A DNA stretch of 26,872 nucleotides from assembly GCA_015478945.1 (NCBI GenBank), contig JABUQX010095426.1, positions 57,501 through 84,372 on the forward strand, given 5' to 3'. This document shows, in pieces, positions 9,611 through 20,148 of the stretch. Position 1 is the stretch's first letter. Each line of letters begins with the position of its first letter. This DNA comes from Trachelipus rathkii (lineage: Eukaryota > Arthropoda > Malacostraca > Isopoda > Trachelipodidae). Below the pieces are notes generated by a model. It had not been told where the DNA came from. It searched no databases and saw only the letters and a program-made list of their open reading frames with translations. A program made the position numbers and the translations under genes.

Positions 9611-11699
9611 TGTAGGGTCTACCCATTGCAGACACTTATCCCACCCGTCGCCACCTTTTAATGGTTTTTTTCTAGTCGCGCTTTCTTTCCTCGCGTAGAT
9701 ATCCACCTCTGTATCTCAGACAACATCTTAACAGACCATCACAATTTGTCACTCCACATACCATATACACAAAACTTAATATCCCTCACACGACCATCTT
9801 CTAGACCAATCTTTACATACAGTCTGCCTACCCTCGAGTATACCAAGCTGGGGGGGAAAGAACTGCCCCACAACGTATTGTCCTGGCGCGCCCTCCACGA
9901 TAGAGAGGGCGACGTGAGGGCGAGCGGGTTGTGATCTCGGTTGGACTTGGTGCCTCCACCTACCACTGTCATCTTCTTGCCACCAGGTTTGAGGATAATA
10001 TAAATGCCTACAGAGAAGGCATCGTGAATGCCGTAAGCTGCCTTCTTTTTTCTGTCGAAAATGTATGAATCGTATTGGTACATGGAATGCCAGAGGAATA
10101 ATGTTGAGGAGAAGAGGAGAGAGGTGATACATGTATATATTTAGAAGGAGCAAATTTGATTTGCCACGATGTGAGACTCTCGAAGCACAATAGAGAAAAG
10201 GGACACGGTTGAAAAAATTATGAAGATCCCGTAGGCAGGTTATGTGAATATTCAATCAACCAAAACCAATTGATGGAACGACTAGATCAAGAGAAGGAGG
10301 ATGAGAGGGAGAAGAAAGAGAGTTTTGCATTAATTGTTCTTGGTACTTCTTGTATGATGACTTTGTGGTAAGCAGAAGATTCATGGTATGAGTTTTGAGT
10401 TGTGTATGTGGTGAGCTTTATAATAGTTACAAGATTAAAATTGAAATGTCCAAAGGTATGATTTGATGGTTGTGGATAATGTTTCATCGCTGAGGGTACA
10501 TCGATTAGAAGTTGAGTAATCCGTATTGGAGAGAGACACATTCTTGCATCGAATCAGAAGTTTGGTGTAGTTATGAGTGATTACATGAAATTTGATTGTG
10601 AATGTGTGGTGACCATATTGTTTCGGAAGGTTATAAAAAAGGGATGGTATATTAACATATGTTGATGACGTTCAGTATTGGGCGATTGTATACTTTAGCT
10701 TGATTATGAGAGTGTCGATAGGCCATGAGATTCTTACTGTCTCAAAATTTTTATTTTTATTATGTAAAAGGGTTATATGTGTAGTGAATTGTTTAAACAT
10801 AATTCACTTTTTTGTCTCCTGAGAACCAACTAAGAAGTAGTATTGACAAGTTATGTAGCACTAGAAGTGTGACAATGCATGGTTTATATCAGAGTATGCA
10901 TATATCTTTGAGATAGAAAGTACTCGATTGATTTTGTATGTTGGTGCTTGAGAATAACACGAATGTTGAAGTATGCTGTTTGGAATGCTAAATCCCAAAC
11001 TGACATCTGTCTCGTTCAGGAATTCAAGAAATGCTCTGCTAGTTCTCCTAGGCTCATTCTGGCACATAGTCGAGAGACTGAAAGTGTTTAAAGTGAGAAA
11101 TGGATTATGGATCTCATGTCAATGTGTTTCATGTAAAATTAAGTCTAAAGGCGTATAGAGCATGGGATAGAGAATGATTGAAAGAGTGAATTCAAGGAAC
11201 GAATGGTGGTACATCTAGAGGAATGAATAAAGTGTAGAAGATGTAGATCAGAAGAAACTAAAAATATTCTTTTAAGAGATGTGAGACTTGCTATAAAAGT
11301 ACAAGTTTTACATTGTGTGAAGATGTATGAAACTACCTAGAGACAAATCTGGAACAAAATGAAAGGAAAGCGTTGTTAGTAATAGAAGAAAGAACATAAT
11401 GTGGATTGTTGCTAAAGTATATGAACACAATAGGGGAATGTGTAATCGCAAGCATGGGCCCTGTAAGGGCAGGAGGGAGTGTCAGGGTTGAGAGAGAGAC
11501 ACTGCCTCGCGCCCGTTTCGCCTAAATCTATGGTCGAAGAGTAGCAACAAACCTGAACCTTAGAAGTGCTTTGCCAAGGAGCGACTATTTTCTGAGGGGT
11601 TTATGTTATAGTAGAAATACTCGAAAAAAAAAAGAGTCACGAACATCTCGGTATGAGATGTAGATGTCACAGATACTGAAGAGTAAAATAGAGTCTAAT
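9611..11699 (+). mobile_element. LINE copy B, 5' UTR and endonuclease half
   Basis: 9611-10065 is a C-rich leader without an open plus frame, interpreted as the element's 5' UTR. From 10071 the plus strand reads the start of an APE-type endonuclease (see the separate entry). Further downstream are decayed stretches consistent with the rest of the endonuclease and linker: an ERAREG-like purine-rich segment at 10290-10330 and a DFVLV-like segment at 10925-10980. Frames change often. Together with the pieces at 12190-12450 and 14400-17030 this makes one roughly full-length element interrupted by AT-rich blocks. The minus-strand open frames of 114 and 159 codons in 9739-10255 are antisense to this leader and are not genes. 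Confidence 0.65.
10071..10190 (+). pseudogene. Start of APE-type endonuclease of LINE copy B
   Basis: RIGTWNARGIM is encoded at 10071-10103, matching the GTWN-R-hallmark that opens the endonuclease of RTE/CR1-like LINEs (the asparagine belongs to the active site). After a frameshift comes a VEEKRREVIHVY reading, and then FRRSKFDLPRCETLEAQ at 10140-10190, corresponding to the family's F.KGKFDLLALTETKLKG. The conserved glutamate of the TET motif is read as E in CETLEAQ. A TAG follows at 10191-10193. In active elements this domain nicks genomic DNA to start insertion; this copy is inactive. Confidence 0.75.
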
Positions 11700-12189
11700 A
11701 TTTGTTTATAATTATATTAACTATTACATTTTTTTAAAATGAGGTGGTTTTTAAGGTGTGATTAGTTATAATGCTCAGAAAAAGGTTACATTAAATTTTG
11801 CGAGGCTTGAGAGTACAAATTAGCTGTGTGCTTTTATATTCAGCTATGCTTCTTTATCTTCAGACGCAAATATGCTCATAGACTGGATACTCTCAGTATG
11901 TAATCCACGCCATTTGGCGGCTGATAAAGCTGCCATATATATATATTATATATTATTATTTATCTATATCAAAGAGTGACATATACATAATATTGCAAAA
12001 GAATTATATTAATATTATATTGTTTAAATTTTTTTTTACTATAATAATATTATTAATATATATACTATATATATATATATATATATAGTAATAATAGACT
12101 ATGAAAAAATATTTTTGGAGATATGGTTTTAAGTAAAGTAATTAAGTATATATTATATCTCCTCCCTTAAGATAGGTAATTAAGTACTC
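11700..12189. repeat. AT-rich block inside LINE copy B
   Basis: Mixed AT-rich sequence with (AT)n tracts at 11934-11950 and 12055-12090. It separates the endonuclease half of copy B from its linker segment. A perfect short palindrome GGCGTTACGCC lies at its right edge (12190-12200). Confidence 0.6.
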
Positions 12190-12459
12190 GGCGTTACGCC
12201 AGCGGTTAGAAATCAAGTGAGAGCTTGGTGGAATGAAAGAGGTGATGCAAGCGGTCAAAGTAAAAAAGAGATACGTGGTTGAATGTACTAAAAGCCAATG
12301 ATGAACTTTTCTCAAAAGAAAGATGTTTGGGAGAATTATAACGAGAAAAAAAGGAATACTAAAAACACTGGCATAGATTACACAGACAAAGAGAGAATAT
12401 GTATATCAAGTTGACATACAAAATTTTCCATCAACATAATTGCTTGGTTTCCTGAAAGA
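12190..12459 (+). mobile_element. LINE copy B, linker segment (WWNE motif)
   Basis: WWNE is encoded at 12226-12237, and after a one-base shift EVMQAVKVKKR follows at 12239-12271. This matches the WWNDE...AV..KK.AW motif that lies between endonuclease and reverse transcriptase in this LINE type. A K/E/R-rich stretch (KKDVWENYNEKKRN, near 12320-12360) continues the linker. The segment has AT-rich DNA on both sides and sits in the correct order between the two larger halves of copy B. Confidence 0.7.
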
Positions 12460-14399
12460 GCGAGAGAGTTTTTAAGCATCACTGTGATTAGAAACATCAG
12501 TGATTAGAGACATATTAGTCTTTACCTTACCATCATCAATATTATATGTACAAATTTTATTTACTTGAGCACATTACTCTGAGTAACGCGACCTCAAAAG
12601 ATGTAAAACCCAGTCTCACTATGTATTATCTATATTTTTCATTCCCATTAGAAAGAAATGTACAAATTGATCTATTTCTGTGTTTTATTTTGTCAAAAAC
12701 TAAAAATCAGTATAGTTATTAGAGATTATATTTATAAATAAGAAGCTATGCTATTATATATCTATATATAGGGATAGTGGTTATAGTATGAGTATATAGT
12801 AGTGTATAAAATTTAAACTATATATATATACAATACATTTTAATAGTTATTAAATATATATAGTAGTATAGTATATAAATGTTTTAATATATAAGTGATA
12901 TATATATAACCTTATTATATTATTATTTATTCTATATACCTAGATATATATATATATTACCATTATTATAAATATATATATACAATAAATTAATAAATAT
13001 AATTCATGTAAATATATAATAATGATTTTTATTATATATTATTGTATTTATATATTTATTTAGTAAATAAGAATGAGAATATATTATATATATAGAGATA
13101 AAATTAATTTATTATTAATCTATCATAATATTATATATATTAATAATAATTATTAATTATTATTATATTAAAATATTTATATTTATATATTAATTATTTA
13201 TAATTATTATTATTATTTATATATATTATTAATTATTATAAATTATAAATATATTAATATATAATATAATATATATAATATATATTTCTACCTATTTCAC
13301 TTCCATACTAACTAGTTTTACGTGTAATACCTAATATTATTGTATGAAATATTATTTACTTCTTCATAAGCATAGATTTATGGACTAGTATACTATATAT
13401 ATTTTACTTTTATATTTTTAAATTTATATTCTATACTATATATATATATATATACTGACTTCATATTATAAGTAATAATCCAATAATATTGTGACATTAG
13501 ATAAGTAGCGTACCCTATATATATATGACTGGTTAAAGTATAATATAAGTATAAGTTATGTGATATTGGAGTAATGAAAAATAATGCCTCATAAACATAG
13601 GGAAAGAGACCTCACTTACACTATTATATGCTTATTATATATATATTTTTAATATATTTATCTTATTTATATACAATATAATATATATAACGTATGGAGG
13701 TATAATAATAAATATATTAAAAAATATTATTTAAAGTATGTAATACAGCACTTTCGTTAGTTTAATTTAAATTGTAAATAAAAATAACTTTAATATAAAA
13801 CCGAAGTTGGAAAAAAATATTAATATGACATAATATAAAATTATTACTTATACCTTTTTCTTAATTATTAAACATAAAAATTTTGTAATATATTAAAAAG
13901 TTAAAAATAAAATGAAATATTTATACGGGTAACTATTTTAAACAATACATACCAACCACTCCCATAGCATTGCGTCTTATGATAAAACATATGCCGATGT
14001 AAAAGTTATATTATATGAAGCATAAATTTGAGATTTATAAATTTAAAATTTCCGTATGCACCACGCCATACAATAATTTTTTCCACTAGATAATGGAAAG
14101 TAAGTAAAAAATCGCTTTGTACAATATTTAAAATTATATATTAATTGAGTATAAGCAACGATCGAGAAGTTTGTTTAAACATTAAATTCAAATTTAAATA
14201 AATTATCATTGGCAATTTACATATGTTTTTAGGTTCTTTTATAGAGAGATTTTGAAATCAGGTCAAATCACTAATTACATTTGCGCGCGCGCAATAATAG
14301 TAAGTTTATAATTAATTTTCGTTGAAAGATTCATTAGTAATATGGATTATTGAGATTATTTAAGTATTTTGAAATATAAATCTTAGTCAGTGTCGTAGG
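12460..14399. repeat. AT-rich and AT-microsatellite block inside LINE copy B
   Basis: About 1.9 kb of very AT-rich DNA with (AT)n runs concentrated in 12750-13290 and smaller ones near 13435-13455 and 13625-13690. No gene was seen. Because linker motifs end before it and RT motifs resume after it, it appears to have grown or inserted within the dead element. Confidence 0.75.
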
Positions 14400-17030
14400 G
14401 GAAAAAAGAGTTAATATTGAACAGTTTTGGAAGGCACAGATTGATACTGTGAGTATCTTTATACAAAAGGATAATGTCGAAACTCCATTCCTGGAAAAGA
14501 GGGCGCGAAAGGTTAATGTAATCGAGAAATAGAGGATCTGCTTAGAATCAATGAATTAGAATGATAGGGATCGTACACCCGCAAGTGCATGAAATGGATG
14601 TTTCATAGGTCCAAGAGTTGTTCGGGATGCGGACGAGTACTCGAAATCTGCATCATAGATTGGCAGGTATTAAAGTGTATGTATGGGTAGCGTTGTATTA
14701 GTGTTGCAAGATAAGGCATATATTTGTTTTATTTCTGTGTTAATGAGGTCTATTAGTTAAGTAGTGAGGTTTTATATGAATTATGTTATGTGAGACACCA
14801 CGTTGATGAATGGTGAATCCGGATGTCAGGTATAGATGACAACTGACCTGGTGAAACCAGATCAATGAAACGTGAGACTGAGAATGGTGATTGCGCGAGT
14901 TAGATTTGGAGAGCAAGTTTGGTGAACAAAGGCGATTTTTTAGGAGGATAAAAGTAATGTTCTTCCAAATGGAGGATTGGATGGATGAGAAGGCAATAGG
15001 TAAGCCTGTATATAAGGGTACAGGGGTATAAGGAAGGGGATAACTGTATGTTGACATGTAATGCTGGGAAACTTGCGTTTCTATTAATCAAAGTTTTACG
15101 GAAGATATAAAAATGGGCAGGTAACTTTTGGTGAATGAGTGCGGTACGAGTAATGGTATGAGGACAAATGATTGTTTTAGAGAAGAACAGAGAATGCTGT
15201 TATAGAAAGGAGTAGGATAGACATGTAAAAGAGTAATGACGTTGACGTGACAATCTTAATATAGTGAAGACAAATGAATACATGAGTATAAAATGGGATG
15301 GAACGCATGAAAAGATTTGAAGATAGTCAACTTGCATTGAATATGAGGTTTATATAGGAAAGTTGCAATCGAGCACGTTATTGATATAGAGATAAGATTT
15401 AGAGGAAGCGTCAGCAGGTGTTTAGAGAGAGTATTAATTGGTTATTTATTGGTATGAGATTTTAGGCTTCTGAAAACTTTGAATCAATAAGTAATTGTAT
15501 TGTAATATCTAATAGTGAAATGCTGTTCGAGATAAGCAGAAATGTGTCCAAATTGATTGTTTAACATAGATGAGTTAAGTACAGGGATTGTTAATGCACC
15601 ATATTCACTTCTTTGGTTTATAGTTCAGATTTGATATATTTTATTGTGTTATGAAAGTATATTTATTATATGTGGTTTTATTTCAGGAGAAATGTGTGTA
15701 TTTAGAAGAGTTGGAGAATGATAGTAGAGTTTGAGAGAGTTCGCTAATTATCATTAAATAAATTTGTTGTTGTTGAGTAGGTTTTGCGAGAGCTCTCAAT
15801 TGTGAAACGAGTTTTGAGAGGACTGGTAGAGAGATCATTAGCGTGTTCAAGAGGGAGATGTTAAAAAGTGGAGGGGGTTTGAAAAATAAAACAACGTACT
15901 ACTACTACTACTATGGTTGTGAGGGAGGACAGTCCCTCGGTGTGAAGTTATGTTAGAATGGTGAGAGTGAAGGTCTTATTAAACCAGCTGGAGCAAGTGA
16001 TCGACGAGTATCAAATATTTTATATGTGTATAATAATGTTGGTTATTGACACAGGAGTAAGGATGAATATCCATGAGAAGTAGTATATGTAAGGACAATA
16101 ATATAGTATGGAGCTGATAATGTGTGGTGAGGAGAGGGAGAGCGGCTGGTGCTATAATTAAAATTTACATTTGGTGGATAATATAATAAAAGTGAGACAT
16201 TAAAGTCTTGAAGTACGCTAAGGGTCTTACATTGAGAGTGTAATGTAATTGTTACCTGTGTTAATGTATAGCAGTAGTATCGACCAAATTATGGGTCCTG
16301 AGCATAAGAGGTAATACATCTAAAGTTTCAAATGTGTTCACGTATGGACATCTTAGAGGCCGTGTATTAGGGTATGTTTTTGAGAGAAGAATTGATAAAA
16401 TGTAGTGAATATGAACGTTATTTAGAAAGAGATTTTTAAGATCACAAGGTTAAACGATATATAGTATATATTCATATGAAAAGCCTACGCTTTGCGACGG
16501 CTTGGCTCATGTGGATTGATATATGTGTTACTCTCGTGATGTATTTAGTCTGTTGTTGGTTATGGTCGGGTATGGATTATCTCGGTCTCGAGTTGAGCTA
16601 GTGGGGAATCGACCGGCTGTAAAGCCCGAAGTAAAAAGGGCATTGTAGGTATAATAATAGCGGAGAGTTTTAGTGCAGAATAGCGAAAGAGAAGGTTGCA
16701 TGATAGGAAGAGAATTTGGCGGGGTGGTTGTCATGAGATGCTGTAGTGTCGCATGTGATCCAATGTGTTGGGCAAATGATAAACTCTTCACACTTGACCG
16801 GTTATTAAGAAGATACCAATTATATCATTTTTAGAGTGAGAGGGGCAGTCTGCGCGAGAGAGATCCCGATCAGAAGCTGTAGGTGTAGAGATTTTCCTGA
16901 CATGTGACAACGTTCTTCACTCTATATAGTCACACTTGTTATCAGAGGGGGCGGAGTTAACTGGCTGGGCTTTCTTTTCGACCTTGCGTCATATTCTTCT
17001 ACTAATTTTCTGTTTGACACGTGCAATAGT
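14400..17030 (+). mobile_element. LINE copy B, reverse transcriptase half and 3' tail
   Basis: Collinear decayed motifs on the plus strand: EDWMDEKAIGKPVYKGTGV at 14972-15028 (family EDW...I.PLYKGKG); an EEQ...R.GRG..D-like segment at 15181-15230; motif A as VIDIE around 15377-15391, aspartate kept; LRGLVERSLACSRGR around 15812-15860 (region after the YADD box); CARVLHE...LMYGSE-like DNA at 16214-16300; QMDNLRG.L...RRIDK-like DNA at 16333-16405; LRWFGHV-like DNA at 16485-16518; GRPRKRW-like DNA around 16600-16640; and a 3' tail at 16967-17012 (GGGCTTTCTTTTCGACCTT, then TTCTTCTACTAATTTTCTG) shared with copies A and C. Stops and frameshifts occur throughout. Confidence 0.8.
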
Positions 17031-17689
17031 ACAATGTAATTGAATGACGGATGTACTTGAATGATCCTTGTACTTGTTTTCCATAATTTTTTTTTAGATT
17101 ATATATTCTTGGGGAGAGAAGGTTGTTGTACCAACTGAAACGAGGAAAAGATAAATAGAATCACCGTATTCAATGGCATTATAATATTCCATTTCATACA
17201 ATCACACAGCACCAAAAAAATGAGATAAATGTGAGATCTCTAAAATAATTAACCTTATAGCTTATCAAATCACTCATCCTATAAATACTCTGTTCATGTA
17301 TATCTTGTTCTTTTTTTTTATTACAGAAATTTTCCAATAACTGTTCCGATTTGACTTATTTTTTTTCGTTTTTTAACATATATACTCTTGTGTGTTGCCA
17401 TTTGATCCCTTTCTCACTTTCCCACCTTTTCTCTACTTCTTTAATTGGAATTACTCGTATCTTAATTTGTAATTAATTTACTTACGCATACATCAAATTC
17501 TATTTACGTAGTCAGTCCTTAAACACACAAATGAACTGATTAGGTCTTATTATCTCCTATGCCTACTTTATAAATATACCTGATAATTTAGACGTATATA
17601 TATTAATATACCTTTCTCACTATAACACTTACATATACATCCATATTTCTATCACCCATTAGCCTAAAGTTCTTCACTATACACTATGC
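17031..17689. other. Pyrimidine-skewed filler
   Basis: From here the plus strand becomes C/T-rich and G-poor, the reverse of the LINE to its left. No coding frame or element was recognised. Confidence 0.45.
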
Positions 17690-17716
17690 TATATATATTA
17701 CTACTATTATCTATAT

Positions 17717-17769
<53 letters not shown>

Positions 17770-17959
17770 TAGATATATAGATATAGATCTCGCAATTAGA
17801 TTTACTACACTTTATATAATTATATATACTTATAATATTATTATATACTAATATATTTTTTATAAATAACTTATTATTGTTGTATACTATATATATATAT
17901 ATTATATATATATATATATATTATAATATATATATATTAATCTTATATATATAAGCAAT
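17690..17959. repeat. AT microsatellite block
   Basis: Includes a near-pure (AT)n run of about 40 bases from 17720, and further runs at 17885-17940. Confidence 0.9.
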
Positions 17960-18168
17960 GTATAATAATCAATAATAATAAATATAAATATAATAATAAT
18001 AATAATAATGCTAATAAAATTTATCAAAAATACCAATAATAATGATACTAATAATTAATTAATAGACCAATTAGAGACCATCACACTCACAAATAATAAT
18101 AACTATATCTACTAATTACATAATACATAATAATAATAATAATAATAAATAATAATAATAATAAATAT

Positions 18169-18199
<31 letters not shown>

Positions 18200-18520
18200 T
18201 AACAATCCTATATACAATATACTATACATCACATAATTAAAATCGAATTAATTATTTAATTAAATACCATTTTATATCACCATAATGACATGAATAATAA
18301 TAATAATAAAATAAATAATAATAATAACTCAATTTACATATATATAACAATATAAATCCACATTTACTAATAATAATAATAATAAAATTAATATCCTTAT
18401 TAATTTATAGTATAATATTATTTAATACTAATACACTAATAATCAATAATAAATATTATTAATCATAATAATCACATAATAATTAATGACTACAACTAAC
18501 TTATAATAATGAAAGAATAA
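17960..18520. repeat. AAT trinucleotide microsatellite region
   Basis: Repeated AAT/ATA/TAA arrays, longest at 17985-18010, 18128-18200, 18295-18325 and 18368-18386, separated by short AT-rich unique pieces. Confidence 0.9.
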
Positions 18521-19200
18521 CTCACATAATTGATAGGATCACCTTTTTGTACAGCAAATCATTTTCACTAAACGGTTTTAATTCATTTAAATACATAATC
18601 AAAAAAAACTTGTTTCTCATGTGTAGCTTGTCTTTTTTTGTACTCTTCCTCTTTCTTTCTTCTTATACCTTCTATTAAAATAATTCAATTTATAATTTTC
18701 TTATTCTTTGAACTCTGCATAAAATTTATACAATTTTATTTATTTATTTCTTTATTTATCTTATTTCTCTCTTTTCTAAATTTTTGACTTCCTTTAAAAA
18801 ATCATAGGATCGATTTTTTATTGCCTATAATGTTTGATTATTTATCGCTTTCTCAGGGACACACTTTTTTTCATATCTACTGTAAAATTCATATTATTAT
18901 CATCTCTATATTCTCTTTACTTATATATATCTTACATATTACATATCATTACTTGCCAATTTTCCTGCTTACCCTTCTCTTTTCTATATATATCTTTTCT
19001 ATTATTCTCTATATCTACTCTAGCTTTTATTAACTTTCTACTATACTCCCATTATATTATAATATTATTTATATATATATATATTTATTATACATATTTT
19101 ATCTTATTATTTAATATTGTAGTGTAATTTCACTATCTTTCTTCACCACTTATTCTTATATAGTATATATAGTAATATATATATATATTATATTATATTA
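18521..19200. other. T/C-rich DNA ending in AT repeats
   Basis: T/C-rich and G-poor sequence. The two overlapping open frames of 70 and 97 codons at 18821-19127 translate to I/Y/S/L/F-rich low-complexity strings and are composition artefacts. (AT)n runs occur at 19068-19085 and 19160-19200. Confidence 0.5.
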
Positions 19201-19989
19201 TAAACGGGCGTTAGCGGAAATGTGAAATGGTCTATTCACTACTATACCAGGGAAGCCGCATTTCTACACGCCTCTATGGTAGTGAGAATCAACTCGCATG
19301 TATTCTGCACACGTTATATAAAGGTATAAGCATATATCGTCCTTTAAAAGGAAGTTACATAAAGAGACATGAATCGAAAAATATCGAAAAACGCAGAACT
19401 CTGCTCGTGCTACTAGAAATTAAGCCCTGCAGTGCTCAGTAGTAGCTAAACTCTCATGAGACTCAGATAGAGGATACGAGTTATAGTTTTTAGAATTTTA
19501 GCTACAGGTCTATATATATAATTTTTTAAGTATTATATTACTTACTAATTATTAGTATATCCAGATATATAGATACTCAGACCATTTTATTAGAAGAATT
19601 TTTATAATAAATTATAAATTATTATATATTATATAGTTACGTTTTTTTTTTTTAGCACTTATATTTTAATTTATTTATTTTATCATTGTATATAATATAT
19701 ATTGTACAATTCATTTTGGAAATCATTTACTTATTATTTAAATTAAATTATTTATGCTTTTATGTACAAATATATTAGAATAGTGAGGTAAATTTTTTGG
19801 GACGCAATTTTCATAAACTCTTATATAAAACACTAAATCAATATATTTTGTAAATTATATTTATTTATATAAAAAAATATTTACGGTCTGACAAGACATA
19901 AGTTATGTGATGTAAGGGTTAAAAAAAAACAACAATATATATTTAACATAAATTAAACTAGATGTTTTGACTATTCTACATATTAATAA
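19201..19989. other. Unrecognised island, then AT-rich filler
   Basis: 19201-19500 is of ordinary complexity amid AT repeats and holds an open frame of 71 codons (19227-19442) that resembles no family I know. 19500-19989 is A/T-rich without features. Confidence 0.4.
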
Positions 19990-20148
19990 ATAAATATAAA
20001 TTTATTTTATATATATATATATAATTTATAATATATTATAATAATTATATATATTAATATATATATATATATTATTATATATATTATATATTGATATTAT
20101 ATAATAATATATATATATATAATATATATTATATATATATATATATAG
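19990..20148. repeat. AT microsatellite block
   Basis: Interrupted (AT)n, including near-pure runs at 20055-20072 and 20108-20148. Confidence 0.9.

Noticed and set aside
9739..10255. Two overlapping minus-strand open frames of 114 and 159 codons, the longest in the window
   Set aside because: They lie in different frames of the same strand, antisense to the LINE copy B leader and endonuclease start, whose plus-strand motifs are recognisable. They show no domain.
16107..16145. A YGSE..VW-like reading in LINE copy B
   Set aside because: The true match in collinear order is at 16214-16300, where CARVLHE-like sequence directly precedes it. The earlier one is a chance purine-rich resemblance.
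17310..17326. T-rich tract ending in ATTACAG, like a 3' splice site
   Set aside because: No open exon follows and no matching donor was seen; such tracts are common in T-rich DNA.
17960..18520. Regularly spaced repeats considered as a CRISPR array
   Set aside because: They are AAT trinucleotide runs without conserved longer units or unique spacers, in a eukaryotic context.
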